Shown: positions 1-8,599, counted from the stretch's first letter. The stretch: DNA of 64,000 nucleotides from CAVPDE01 sp963707125 (GCA_963707125.1 CAVPOU010000017.1:62001-126000), one strand, 5' to 3'. The notes: generated by a model from the sequence alone, not told the origin. Translations and numbers: made by a program.

Positions 1-1
1 T

Positions 2-679
2 TGGAGCCTTCTGCTCCTAGGCACTGCCCATCTCCTCTCCATGGTCTTCGGATTCCTGGCAGGCGTGGAGGCTGCCTGGAGGCGGGGCGGCGTCGTTGAG
101 AAATCCGGGGTCGGGACTATGACCATCCTGGAAGGCATTCCTGAGATAGGGACCGGCGTGATCCTGCTTCTGCTTTTCGCGCTCCATCTGGGTTGGCTTC
201 CGGCAGCAGGCGGTGAAACAGCCTATGTCGTTCATTCCGCAGGCCAGTGGATTCCGGATGTGTTGCGCCACCTGGCCCTGCCCTTTGCCACCCTTTTCCT
301 GGCCTATTTGCCCGGGAATTTCTTGCTGACCCGGGGGAGCATGGTCATGGTGCTCAAGGAGCAATTCATTGAGACCGCTCGGGCAAAGGGTCTCCCCCCG
401 CTGCGTATCCGCTATGCTCACGCGGCCAGGAACGCGCTTCTGCCCATGGTCACCCGGTTCGGTCTTCGCATCGCCTTCATGGTGACCGGGGCTCTGGTGG
501 TGGAAACCATCTACGCCTACCCGGGGCTCGGAACTCTGTTGTTTAACGCAATTGCCATGCGTGATCTGCCCTTGATCCAGGGCATCGTGCTCTTTTCCTC
601 GCTGATGGTTTTATTCGTAAACCTGGCCTTGGAGTTCCTCTACGGATGGATCGACCCGAGGGTGAAGTATGCATCTTGA
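2..679 (+). CDS. ABC transporter permease, DppB/OppB type (5' truncated by window edge)
   Basis: Inner-membrane permease of a peptide/nickel-type ABC importer. The frame is already open at base 2, so the N-terminus lies outside the window; the first visible residues form a membrane helix. The binding-protein-dependent transport signature is clear: residues from about base 375 read RAKGLPPLRIRYAHAARNALLP, the EAA-like loop that contacts the ATPase. It is followed by two hydrophobic segments and the usual family ending (WIDPRVKY). The next permease starts 11 bases before this stop, which implies translational coupling. No substrate-binding protein is visible, so the substrate (peptide, nickel or a metal chelate) is open; the FmdE/CooT genes downstream make a metal plausible. 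Confidence 0.9.
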   Translation, partial: WSLLLLGTAHLLSMVFGFLAGVEAAWRRGGVVEKSGVGTMTILEGIPEIGTGVILLLLFALHLGWLPAAGGETAYVVHSAGQWIPDVLRHLALPFATLFLAYLPGNFLLTRGSMVMVLKEQFIETARAKGLPPLRIRYAHAARNALLPMVTRFGLRIAFMVTGALVVETIYAYPGLGTLLFNAIAMRDLPLIQGIVLFSSLMVLFVNLALEFLYGWIDPRVKYAS

Positions 680-1510
680 CCTGCGAAGAGAGCTTGCCAA
701 GGATCCCTGGTTTGTGACCGGTACAGGGCTTGCTTTGCTTCTCGCGGCCCTGGTGCTGGCAGGACCATGGCTCGCCATGCATGACCCTCACGATATGAGC
801 TTCCGTCCTCTCGGCTCCACCCTCCTCCGAACACTGGCTTGGGAGTCAACGACGGCGGCATGGACATCTTCTCCGAACTTCTTCACGGGGTGAGGAACAC
901 CGTGGTATTCGGCCTGATGACCGGCATAACGGCCTTGGTTATCGGCGTCGTCATCGGCCTGGTCTGCGCCTGGTTCGGCGGGGTGCCGGACCACTTCCTT
1001 ATGCGGCTGGCCGACATTCTCCTGGCTATTCCCGCCGTCATGATCCTTATCCTGGTGGCCGCCTTTTTCCGGCCGTCACCCTTAACCCTTGGGTTGATCC
1101 TGGCCGCCCTGTCCTGGCCGACCACGGCAAAGGCCATCCGCGCCCAGGCCCTGGTGGTCAAGAAAGGCGTTCACGTGCAGGCCGCCCGGCAAATGGGGGC
1201 ATCCGGCGCTTACATCATTGCGCGGCACCTGATGCCCGAGCTTTTCCCGCTTTACCTGATCGGTTTTGCCGCAAAGGCCAGAATGGCCATGTTCATGGAG
1301 GCGTCCCTGAGCTTCCTGGGTTTGTTTGATCCGAGCCGCAAGTCCCTGGGCATGATGATCAGTTATGCCCTCAAGTACTATTACCTCGACATCTGGTGGA
1401 ACTGGCTCATTCCGCCCATCCTGTGCTTGACCCTGCTGATCATGACGGTTACTTTCCTGGCCGTAAGCCTGGAGAAGGTATTTGATCCGAGATTGAAGGA
1501 AGCATGGTGA
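669..1510 (+). pseudogene. ABC transporter permease, DppC type, frameshifted
   Basis: Second permease of the importer. It starts at ATG 669 inside the end of the upstream permease. The first part (HDPHDMSFRPL) is in frame 669. The next conserved segment, PPSSEHWLG (bases 817-843), is one frame on, and VNDGGMDIF (from about 842) is in a third frame. Two single-base insertions, one in a GG near 813 and one in the GGG near 841, would account for this. The rest is intact to 1510, with an EAA loop (AARQMGASGAYIIARHLMPE) and the family ending FDPRLKEAW. Either decayed or affected by homopolymer read errors. It is followed by the ATPase gene with a 7-base overlap. Confidence 0.8.
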
Positions 1511-3452
1511 AAGTGACGATTGACGAATTGAGCTGTGACCTACCGGGCAAGCGATCATTCTCTCCTTGCCCTGGACCAGGTCGGCCTGCACTTGCTGCCC
1601 GGCCGCATCTCGGCCCTCGTGGGGGAGTCCGGCTCCGGCAAGACCACGCTGGGAAAGTCCCTGATGGGGCTTCTTCCGGATTATGCTGAAGTAAGGGGCA
1701 GCGTCAGGCTGGATGGGCAGGAGATCGTGAGGGCAAGCGAAGCGAGCTTGAACAAAATCCGGTGGTCCCGCATAGCCATGCTCTTTCAAAACGGCGCCGC
1801 CAACCTGAACCCGGTCCACCGGATCATTGACCAGGTGGCAGAGCCTCTGATCCAGCACGGCCGAACGGGGAAAGCGGAAGCGACGTTGGAGGCTGAAAAG
1901 GCTCTCGATCGAATGAGAATCCAGCCTAGCCAGGCCCGGCGTTTCCCTCATGAGCTGAGCGGGGGCGAGATCCAGCGGGCTTTGCTGGCCATGACGCTCA
2001 TCATGGATCCCGAGGTGCTGATCCTGGATGAACCCACGGCCGCCCTCGACGCCATGACCAAGGCTTTTGTCAGCCGGATCATCCTGGGGGCCCGCGATCA
2101 GGGCAAGGCGGTGCTTCTCATCACCCATGATCTGGATTTGGCCAGGAATATGGCGGACGACCTGGTGATGCTCTATCTGGGCCAGGTCATGGAGACCCTG
2201 CCGGCAAAGGATCTCCTCCTGAACCCTCTTCACCCCTACACCCTGGCTCTTGGGCCGTTCCTACCCCAGCCTGGAGATCCACCGCGATTTGGGAGGCATC
2301 AGGGGCGATGCCTTCTATCGTGTGATCCACCGCCACCCGGAAAAGAACGGAGCCCTTCGTCCTCACTCCCATGTGATCGGTGCAGGACCCTCCCATGAAG
2401 AAGGCCACTTGCCTCCGAAGGGTTGTCTTTTTCAACCCCGGTGCACACAGTCCGTGCCGGACTGCTCTGAGAAGGCCGTCCCCCTCCTGCATGTGGGAAC
2501 CCACCAGGTTCGCTGCCTTCGCGGAGGCATCGCCACGCAGCTCGAACTGGAGCAAGTCAGCAAGCGCTACGGCGACGTCACGGCCCTTGGCCCAACGGAT
2601 CTCACTCTTCGCGCAGGGGAGATCTTTTGCCTTGTGGGTGAAACCGGATCCGGCAAAACCACTCTGGCCATGATTGCAGCCGGGGTTCTTCAACCCGATC
2701 AGGGACGCAGGGTGTTTGAGGGCCGGGACATGGACCGGTGGATCAAGGAGGAATACCGGTCTCTGGCCAGGAAGATCGGGGTCATCTATCAGAATCCGGC
2801 CGTAGCGGTCAGCCACCGTTTTTCCGTCTTTGACATCGTTGCCGAACCCCTCAAGATCCAGAAGCAATCGCGTGATAAAGATGAGATTCGAAAACGAGTT
2901 CTCCGGGCACTGGCGGACGTCCACCTGTCCACGGAAACTGAGTTTCTCGGCCGCTACCCGCATGAACTGAACATGGGCGCCCTGCAGCGCGTCTGTATCG
3001 CCCGGGCTCTCGTTTCGCAGCCGTCCATGGTCGTGGCCGACGAGCCCACAAGTTCCCTGGATCCAAGCGTTCAGGCTAAGATCCTCAAGATGATGCTGGA
3101 TCTCCAGATCGAAAAAGGCCTCACCATGCTCTTCATCACCCATGACCTGGGAGTGGCCCGAAAGATCGGGGACCGGTTCGGCGTCATGCTGGCAGGAAGG
3201 CTGGTCGAGGCAGGGCCGACCGTGCAGGTGATGGGCCGTCCTGCGCATCCCTATACCAGGCTCTTGATTGCAAGCGCGCGGGGCCAAGTCGCAAGCCGCT
3301 TCTGCGGGACCGGGAGGGTCCAATCACAAGGGTTGCCCTTTTTGCGCCCGATGTGATCGGGTGCAGGAACAGTGCTCTGGGAGGTGTTCCCGGAGCAGGT
3401 GAGATTGCAAGAGGGACGCCACGGGGTTTGGTGCCATTTCCCCCTGGCGTGA
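1504..3452 (+). pseudogene. Fused double ABC ATPase (DppD-DppF type), multiple frameshifts
   Basis: Two oligopeptide-type ATPase domains in one reading path. Domain 1 has Walker A GESGSGKTT (about base 1624), signature LSGGEIQRA and Walker B VLILDEPT, and ends in the Cys-rich C-terminus of this family (GCLFQPRC). Domain 2 follows without a stop, with Walker A GETGSGKTT (about 2638), a degenerate signature (LNMGALQ in place of LSGGQ) and Walker B VVADEPTSS. At least four indels break it: near 1533 (IDELS then VTYRAS), near 2250 (GGG), between about 3280 and 3330, and near 3385. Following the frames gives GCPFCARC and then an ending ...GVWCHFPLA with stop TGA at 3450-3452. YejF is a known precedent for such a fusion. 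Confidence 0.75.
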
Positions 3453-3490
3453 AATATTGGGGCAGGAGTCCCGGTTACCACGTCGAAATG

Positions 3491-3600
3491 TAGGGGAGAG
3501 GTTTAACCCCTCCCGCGGGCGGGAGTAAATCCCGCCCCTACGGTGAATTTACACCCAACCTTTCCCCTCCCCTGGTGGGAGGGGATTAAGGGGAGGGGGA
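3491..3600 (+). repeat. G/C-rich intergenic inverted repeats
   Basis: Two adjacent palindromic blocks. The first, 3491-3541, has arms of the type GGGCGGGA/TCCCGCCC around TAAA. The second, about 3561-3600, is CCCCTCCC...GGGAGGGG followed by AAGGGGAGGGGG. Similar C-rich strings recur at about 51088-51120 and 55504-55555, so this is a dispersed intergenic sequence, not a gene part. No T-run, hence not a clear terminator. Confidence 0.5.
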
Positions 3601-3644
3601 AACAATAAAGCTCAAAACTCAAACGAATAAAGGAGAAGCACAGC

Positions 3645-4256
3645 ATGACCATAGATCGAATAGACGAACAGCAAATTAAGGATACCATGAGCTTTCACGG
3701 CCACTGGTGCCCTGGACTGGCCATCGGCATTCGGGCCGCGGAATGGGCCTTGAAGGAAATGGGAAAATCGCCTGATGAAGAGATTGTGGCGGTGGTGGAG
3801 ACCGACATGTGCGGCGTTGACGCCATCCAGTACCTGACCGGCTGCACTTTCGGCAAAGGCAACCTGGTCCACAAGGACTACGGCAAGAACGCCTTCACCT
3901 TCTACCGGCGCAGGGATGGGAAGGCCATGCGCCTGGTCCTTCGCCCGACCATCTACGGAGACACCGGACCGCTGATGAGAAAGCTGCACCACAAGATGCA
4001 AGCCGAGGGGTTGAGCGAACAAGAAGAGAAAACATGGAAGGAAACAAGGGCCGCCATTTCCAAACGGATCATGGAATCCGACATGACACAGGTATTTGAT
4101 TTCAAGGCGCCCGAAGGTACGGTCCCGAAGAAAGCCCGTATCCTGGCCAGCTTGACCTGCGGGAGCTGCGGCGAACCGGTGATGGAGACGCGGACCCGAA
4201 GATTCAACGAACAGGTGTTGTGTATCCCTTGTTTTGAAGCCGTTGAAAAACGCTAG
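3645..4256 (+). CDS. FmdE family protein (FwdE-like, with C-terminal zinc ribbon)
   Basis: 203 residues. The N-terminal FmdE domain shows FHGHWCPGLAIGIRAAEWAL (about residues 18-37) and a second conserved Cys in DMCGVDAIQ. The C-terminus carries a CxxC...CxxC zinc ribbon (CGSCGEP and CIPC). The family was named after a subunit of formylmethanofuran dehydrogenase, but in bacteria without methanofuran its role is unsettled; metal or pterin handling has been suggested. ATG 3645 follows a purine-rich site AAAGGAGAA. It sits between an ABC importer and a secreted paralogue, which suggests one metal-related cluster. The identity of the family is sure, the function is not. Confidence 0.88.
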   Translation: MTIDRIDEQQIKDTMSFHGHWCPGLAIGIRAAEWALKEMGKSPDEEIVAVVETDMCGVDAIQYLTGCTFGKGNLVHKDYGKNAFTFYRRRDGKAMRLVLRPTIYGDTGPLMRKLHHKMQAEGLSEQEEKTWKETRAAISKRIMESDMTQVFDFKAPEGTVPKKARILASLTCGSCGEPVMETRTRRFNEQVLCIPCFEAVEKR

Positions 4257-4425
4257 GGAAAAAGCTCCCTCTCTGCGTCCTTTGCGTTTCTGCGGTGAAA
4301 CAACATGCAATGACCGGCAAGAAGCCTGTCCCATCTTGTTCTCATTCTCGACCTGGGCAAAAGAATGCACTTTCACGAAGAAAGGAGATGGCTCAGGACC
4401 GGAAAGTGCAATCAGGAGGTTACTT

Positions 4426-5487
4426 ATGAAAAGACTAAAGAGTTTCTTGCTTCTTCTTTCAGCCGTGGTGCTTCTTTCTCTCGCGTCTGCCCAGGCCGCG
4501 CAGGTTTCACAGGAATTGAGCAAGGCTCAAGAAACGCTGGCCAGAGCCATGTCCGAAATCGGTCTTCCGAAGGGTGACCGCAACCTACTGGTGTTGACTA
4601 ACGCCGGTTATGGTCAGATCGCCAATCAAAGCACTGAAGCACTCATAGACATGGCCCAGCAAATCACGGGGTGCAGCATGGGATCCCGTAGTCTCCTCAC
4701 CTTGCATACTTCACTAGAAGAACCGCTCTGGTGTTCCATCTACAGAAAGGACGTGGGGAAAATGGTGTTTTCTAAATGGACCGGTGCGGGATTCGAGCAG
4801 CAGGTGATCGATGCCGACCCGGCCAAGATCTTGACCCCTGAAGGCTGGAAAGCGGCATCGTCAGGCTTGATCGGTCAGCAGGCTTTCTCTGTGATCAGTA
4901 TCTGCCTCACCTGGGCGGTGGAGCCTCCATGGGCTTTGCTCCTTGCGGCAACCTTTCATGACCATTTCTGCCCCGGCGTGAATTCCGGCTATATTGCCGG
5001 GCAGTACCTCATGGAGAAGATGCCTCTGGGACCTGGCGACCAATACGTGTTCGTCATCGCTCCCGGCAAATGCGCGGCCGACGCCCTCCAGGTGATGTTC
5101 AACACCACGGCCGGGAAGTCCTCGGGGTATGCTATGGCCATCGGGGACGAGGCCCTGGCCAAGTACTCCAGCGGTAAAGTTCAGCCCTCCATCATCGCCA
5201 TGCGGGTCAACAAGAAAGCCGACACATGCAAAGGCGTAGCACTCGGGTTTGATTGGGACAAAGCCTATGCGGACACAGGGGTGAAGGCTGAAGAAATGGC
5301 ACCCCAGGGAGGGCCTGGCAATCCTGCGTTCTGGATTGCCAGGGTGAAGATGTCGCGGGAACTGGCACGAATGCAAAAGCAGAAGCTTCTGACTTACATT
5401 TCGGAGCTTAAGCAGTTCTCCGGAAAAGCAAGCTTGGCGGACAAAGTGGCGGGAGGCGATCCTTACGCCTTGGTCTGGAACCAGTGA
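4426..5487 (+). CDS. Exported FmdE-type protein
   Basis: 353 residues. The start at ATG 4426 is preferred because AGGAGGT lies 5 bases upstream and the N-terminus then becomes a signal peptide (KRLKSFLLLLSAVVLLSLAS followed by AQAA). The open frame extends further upstream without support. The FmdE-type core appears twice in outline: NAGYGQIANQST with TGCSMGSRS near residues 57-90, and FHDHFCPGVNSGYIAGQYL with APGKCAADALQ around 180-225. Likely periplasmic. Paired with the cytoplasmic FmdE protein upstream. A signal-peptide FmdE next to an importer would fit capture of a metal or small cofactor outside the membrane, which is inference. Confidence 0.8.
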   Translation: MKRLKSFLLLLSAVVLLSLASAQAAQVSQELSKAQETLARAMSEIGLPKGDRNLLVLTNAGYGQIANQSTEALIDMAQQITGCSMGSRSLLTLHTSLEEPLWCSIYRKDVGKMVFSKWTGAGFEQQVIDADPAKILTPEGWKAASSGLIGQQAFSVISICLTWAVEPPWALLLAATFHDHFCPGVNSGYIAGQYLMEKMPLGPGDQYVFVIAPGKCAADALQVMFNTTAGKSSGYAMAIGDEALAKYSSGKVQPSIIAMRVNKKADTCKGVALGFDWDKAYADTGVKAEEMAPQGGPGNPAFWIARVKMSRELARMQKQKLLTYISELKQFSGKASLADKVAGGDPYALVWNQ

Positions 5488-5497
5488 GACGGACAGG

Positions 5498-5532
5498 CCC
5501 TCCGAGGTGATCCCGCGGGACCCCTCGGAGGG
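5498..5532 (+). terminator. GC-rich hairpin between FmdE and DUF3842 genes
   Basis: Arms CCCTCCGAGG (5498-5507) and CCTCGGAGGG (5523-5532) enclose a second palindrome, TCCCGCGGGA. The stem is strong but no T-run follows. It could be a processing or attenuation hairpin or a Rho-independent terminator lacking a U-tract. Confidence 0.45.
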
Positions 5533-5555
5533 CACAGGAAACGGGTAAACCATCC

Positions 5556-5977
5556 ATGAAACGTCTTTGTGTTGTAGACGGCCAAGGCGGCGGAATCGGG
5601 GCGGCCATCATCAGGGCCCTCAAGAGCAGATACGGCGAGTCCATAGAGATATGGGCTTTGGGCACCAATGCGGTTGCAACCTCTCAGATGCTGAGGGCTG
5701 GAGCAAACCGGGGCGCTACAGGAGAGAATCCCATGGTCCGGGCCACGGAACTGGTCGATGTGATCCTGGGGCCTGTAGCCATTACCTGGCCGAATGCCAT
5801 GATGGGGGAGGTTACTCCCCGCATGGCTGAAGCCATCAGCTCAAGCCTGCCCTGAAGATCCTCATTCCATTGCACCAAGAAAACATGGTCCTGGTCGGAT
5901 CGAGCAGGGAACCCCTGCCCCATTTGATCGAAACCATGATCAATGAGCACTCAAAGGAGGTTTTTAGAAATGTGTGA
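5556..5977 (+). pseudogene. DUF3842 family protein, frameshifted near its C-terminus
   Basis: Reads MKRLCVVDGQGGGIGAAIIR at the start, a Rossmann-like glycine-rich strand typical of DUF3842, a small family of unknown function. The frame stops at 5855, about 100 residues. The next frame continues the family without a gap: ALKILIPLHQENMVLVGSS, then PLPHLIETMI, ending at TGA 5975-5977. Loss of one C from a CCC at about 5846 would explain this. It overlaps the CooT start at 5970 by 8 bases. DUF3842 and CooT adjacency supports a shared metal-related role. Broken by indel or by sequencing error. Confidence 0.75.
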
Positions 5978-6161
5978 GGCCAATGCATTTATTTTCAGGA
6001 ACGGTGAAGAGAAACTGCTTCTCGAGAGCGTCGATCTCGTGGAGCCTGAAGAGGAAGGCCAAATCCGCCTGGTGAACATCTTCGGCGAGCAGAAGATCAT
6101 CAAGGGAAAACTCAAAAGCATGAACCTGGTCAATCACAAGATCTTATTTGAAGAAGGATGA
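5970..6161 (+). CDS. cooT: CooT family nickel-binding protein
   Basis: 63 residues beginning MCEANAFIFRNGEEKLLLES. Cys2 directly after the initiator is the nickel ligand in characterised CooT, a small Ni(II)-binding protein linked to carbon monoxide dehydrogenase maturation. The motif NIFGEQKIIKGKLKSMNLVN and the ending HKILFEEG match the family. ATG 5970 is chosen over an upstream in-frame ATG at 5943 because AAAGGAGG lies at 5953-5960 and it puts Cys at position 2. CODH genes are not in the window, so the nickel enzyme served is unknown. Confidence 0.82.
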   Translation: MCEANAFIFRNGEEKLLLESVDLVEPEEEGQIRLVNIFGEQKIIKGKLKSMNLVNHKILFEEG

Positions 6162-6181
6162 GGGGGGGTTCGCAGCACCCT

Positions 6182-6640
6182 TTATCTCTTGAGTTTTCGG
6201 CGCTGCCTGACTTCTCGCAATATACGGACATCATCCTGATGTCGAGGGTGATTGATCTGGTTTTTGATGCGTAACAGACTGTTCAGGTCAATCCAGTTGG
6301 CGTTCGCTTTGCCGTATTTTGCACGAATGCGGTTTTTCCAGGCCGTTGCGAATCGGGCGCCTTTGATTGCGCGCAAAAGGTCTATGCGATCAGGGGCGAC
6401 ACCCAACTGGAGAATCTCCTCATCAGCATCCGGATTCAGAAGATGCGGACTGCCAAATTCAGCGAGTGCGGCATTGGCGCGTTTGACATTCTCTCGACTG
6501 GGATCGATCCAGAGGTCCATATCCTTCGTGTAGCGTGGTTTTGCATGATAGATGAAAGCAAGGCCGCCGATGATCAAGTACCTCACCCGGTGCTTGCCGA
6601 GAATCGAAAGCAAGTCTTCAAAATCCTGAATGGTCTCCAC
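6182..6640 (-). CDS. Nucleotidyltransferase-fold protein (AbiEii/DUF6036-like)
   Basis: 152 residues; GTG start at 6640. A minimal nucleotidyltransferase core is visible: YLIIGGLAFIYHAKPRYTKD with the acidic pair in KDMDLWID, about residues 19-46. The rest is a short basic C-terminal part. Such proteins are often encoded with a small partner in toxin-antitoxin-like pairs. Here the partner ends 6 bases upstream (6646). Family membership is fairly sure; toxin activity is not shown by the sequence. Confidence 0.7.
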   Translation of the reverse strand: METIQDFEDLLSILGKHRVRYLIIGGLAFIYHAKPRYTKDMDLWIDPSRENVKRANAALAEFGSPHLLNPDADEEILQLGVAPDRIDLLRAIKGARFATAWKNRIRAKYGKANANWIDLNSLLRIKNQINHPRHQDDVRILREVRQRRKLKR

Positions 6641-6645
6641 AGATC

Positions 6646-6857
6646 CTAACGACCCTTTCTTGCCGCTTGTTCGTTAGACAATCGCCCTTTCATCACTTTG
6701 TCGACGTCCCTGCGTATCGCCACAAAAGCGGACAATCGCTGTTCAGGAGACTGCCTTGCCAGAAATCAAGATCCCATGCTTCAGCCTCCTCAAAGTTGGC
6801 CGCACGATGCACCACCATTTTTGCCCTTCGCGCGGCAGCTCTCTCTTTTATTCCCAT
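6646..6857 (-). pseudogene. Small partner of the nucleotidyltransferase, frameshifted
   Basis: The first frame reads MGIKERAAARRAKMVVHRAA, then EEAEAWDLDFWQ. After one missing G near 6757 the neighbouring frame continues with SPEQRLSAFVAIRRDVDKVM and stops at TAG 6646-6648. The WDLDFWQ..SPEQRLSA pattern is what small genes next to such nucleotidyltransferases usually show. It overlaps nothing and precedes the GTG of the downstream gene by 6 bases, so the two were probably co-translated. Confidence 0.55.
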
Positions 6858-6978
6858 CCTCTGGAATTCCTTTCGGCGAAAGCCTCTGCATGTGCTTTGA
6901 AGTATAGGAAGCATGTGCTTGATCTGTCAAGGAATATGACGACAACCAGGTCTTGCCCTCCTACCGGCCAGCGGATAA

Positions 6979-7152
6979 GACCCTAACCTCGATGCCGCTA
7001 TCTCCGACCACATTCGCCGGGTTCTCGAAATGGCGCACGGCAAGGTGCATGGGAAAGGCGGCGCCGCCGAGTTGCTGGGGATGAACCCGAGCACCCTGAG
7101 ATACAGGATGGATCAACTGGGGATTCCCTATGGCAGGAAAGTAGCGCGGTAA
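6979..7152 (+). pseudogene. C-terminal remnant of a sigma-54-dependent (NtrC-type) regulator
   Basis: From 6988 the frame reads LDAAISDHIRRVLEMAHGKV, then GKGGAAELLGMNPSTLRYRM, DQLGIPYG and stop at 7150-7152. This is the Fis-type helix-turn-helix that ends sigma-54 activators. An in-frame TAA lies just upstream (6976) and no AAA+ domain precedes it, so only the DNA-binding tail is left. A sigma-54-type promoter about 1 kb downstream (8161) suggests what it may once have controlled. Confidence 0.72.
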
Positions 7153-7169
7153 AAGCGATTTCTTCTTTG

Positions 7170-7586
7170 TTATGAGCTCCGCTTGGAGATGATGTTGAAA
7201 AAGTCACGAGGGGTGCAAATCCGAAGTCTCCGAATCCTCTTTCCAAAATACTTGCCGAAATGGGTGACGTCACCGGTAATGAGGTAATCGGCCTTACAAG
7301 ACAGGGCGGCCAGAAGCACGGGACGATCTTTTTCCGGCAAAGGAATAGGACATGGGATAGTAGGGTCTGCCTCCGGCACGACGCGCACTTCGCTTAGGAG
7401 CCGGTTCAAGGCGTCCAGTTGCTCCCGACGATCGAGGTTTCGCTTGGCCTCCTCAATCACGTACTGCGAGGCAATGAGTTCGTATTTTCCCTTTTTGGCG
7501 TCACCCCACAATCGCTCTAAGCCGGGACTCCCATACGCGATGGAGAAAAGAATATTGGCGTCGAGGAACACCCTCTCTGAACTCAT
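7170..7586 (-). CDS. PIN domain toxin (VapC-like)
   Basis: 138 residues. PIN fold acidic residues are in place: VFLDANILFS (Asp9), an E in VIEEAKRNL, and DYLITGDVTHF near residue 105. PIN proteins of this size are usually metal-dependent ribonucleases that act as toxins. The gene overlaps the preceding AbrB-type gene by 4 bases (ATGA at 7583-7586), the standard antitoxin-first toxin-antitoxin layout. Target RNA unknown. Confidence 0.85.
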   Translation of the reverse strand: MSSERVFLDANILFSIAYGSPGLERLWGDAKKGKYELIASQYVIEEAKRNLDRREQLDALNRLLSEVRVVPEADPTIPCPIPLPEKDRPVLLAALSCKADYLITGDVTHFGKYFGKRIRRLRICTPRDFFNIISKRSS

Positions 7587-7879
7587 CGTTTTCCCATTTT
7601 CTTGTGAGGGATCTGCTTGGGGTCGAGTCCCATTTCCCGGACCTGCTTGACGGCGACGGCGTAGTCATCGGGAGTGACCGCGTTGTTTAAAAGAAATTCC
7701 GCTTTGCGCTCAGGCGTGTAAATCTCGATGGGAAGCATCACGACAGGTCGCAAAAGGACTCCTTCTGGAACCGGCTCTACCACAATTTGTGAGCCTTCCT
7801 CAAAACCGTATTTCTGGCGAAGGGCGGCCGGGATCACAATGGTTCCTCTCTTACCAACTTTTGCTGTTTCAGTAATCAT
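7583..7879 (-). CDS. AbrB/MazE-type antitoxin
   Basis: 98 residues. The N-terminal swapped-hairpin AbrB domain is plain: KVGKRGTIVIPAALRQKYGF followed by EEGSQIVVEP. The C-terminal half should bind and neutralise the PIN toxin encoded immediately downstream with a 4-base overlap. Such antitoxins normally repress their own promoter, which would lie in 7880-7950. Confidence 0.85.
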   Translation of the reverse strand: MITETAKVGKRGTIVIPAALRQKYGFEEGSQIVVEPVPEGVLLRPVVMLPIEIYTPERKAEFLLNNAVTPDDYAVAVKQVREMGLDPKQIPHKKMGKR

Positions 7880-8053
7880 GATTTCCTCACTTTCTGAAAT
7901 TCAGAATAGCAGATAGTGCGGTCTTCGTCAAATCCAAAAAGCCTATTCTCAAGGCTCGGGACTCTCTGTTCCGATTCGTGGGAGAGGCAATCGCGCGAGG
8001 ATTCAGGGCTGAGTAACACTGCACTTCTGCAAAGGCGAGAATTCTCTTGTTGC

Positions 8054-8066
8054 ATATTTGAAATAT
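8054..8066 (+). promoter_or_regulatory. Palindrome, candidate enhancer site for a sigma-54 activator
   Basis: ATATTTGAAATAT is a perfect 13-bp palindrome 95 bases upstream of a sigma-54-type promoter, a normal distance for an activator site. The activator remnant at 6979-7152 could have been its protein. The rest of 7880-8245 holds no gene I can recognise. Confidence 0.4.
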
Positions 8067-8160
8067 TGGAACCCAACTTTTTGTCCCCCCTCAACAATCT
8101 CTTATTTATTTCTGAGGCAATTTCAGACTCTTGTCACACTGTTTCAATTCCTTCTCTAAG

Positions 8161-8176
8161 TGGCACAAAACATGCT
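8161..8176 (+). promoter_or_regulatory. Candidate sigma-54 promoter
   Basis: TGGCACAAAACATGCT matches the -24/-12 consensus closely: TGGCAC with the invariant GG and GC ten bases apart; only the first T of TTGC is replaced by A. It lies 70 bases upstream of the NifX-like start at 8246 in the same orientation. Confidence 0.6.
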
Positions 8177-8245
8177 CTACCGAAGAATAGCAGTCGTGCG
8201 AATGGATTGTGCGGTCGCCGAAGCACAGGAGAGCAGAGAGAAAAG

Positions 8246-8599
8246 ATGAGAATTGCAGTAACCACCCAAGGCAATGATCTGGGCGCTCAGATTGATTCCA
8301 GGTTTGGGAGAGCGCCGAAGTTTCTTGTCGTGGATACCGAGACCATGCGCTTTGATGTGGTCGCGAACACCCAGAGTTTGGATCTCTCTCAGGGTGCAGG
8401 AATCCAGTCTGCCCAGAATGTCCTTGCTCACAAGCCCGATGTGGTCCTCACGGGAAACTGCGGTCCCAAGGCCTTTCGAGTCCTAAAGGCTGCAGGGATC
8501 AAGGTGATCACAGGAGCCCCTACGGACACCCCTGAGTCACTTGTTCGTCAGTATCTCTCAGACAGCCTGGTCACCGAGGCAAGTGTGTGTGATCACTAA
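8246..8599 (+). CDS. NifX/NifB-type cofactor-binding domain protein
   Basis: 117 residues, starting MRIAVTTQGNDLGAQIDSRF with GRAPKFLVVD, the conserved N-terminus of the dinitrogenase iron-molybdenum cofactor family (RNase H-like fold). The middle part GAGIQSAQNVLAHKPDVVLT and GNCGPKAF is also typical. Members bind Fe-Mo or Mo-Cu clusters; in Desulfovibrio they include the orange protein of a sigma-54-controlled operon with MinD-type ATPases. A sigma-54-type promoter 70 bases upstream and a MinD tail just downstream support that kind of cluster. ATG 8246 follows GAGAGAAAAG. A longer open frame upstream has no coding character. Confidence 0.85.
   Translation: MRIAVTTQGNDLGAQIDSRFGRAPKFLVVDTETMRFDVVANTQSLDLSQGAGIQSAQNVLAHKPDVVLTGNCGPKAFRVLKAAGIKVITGAPTDTPESLVRQYLSDSLVTEASVCDH

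Noticed and set aside
1082..3323. Two long minus-strand open frames opposite the ABC permease and ATPase genes
   Set aside because: They mirror conserved plus-strand coding sequence (Walker motifs, EAA loop) and have no recognisable motifs of their own.
4234..4425. Longer start for the exported FmdE protein
   Set aside because: The ATG at 4426 has AGGAGGT and a signal peptide; upstream residues are unlike any FmdE protein.
7916..8245. N-terminal extension of the NifX-like protein
   Set aside because: Open frame, but composition is not coding-like, and the family start and ribosome site are at 8246. The interval contains the sigma-54-type promoter.
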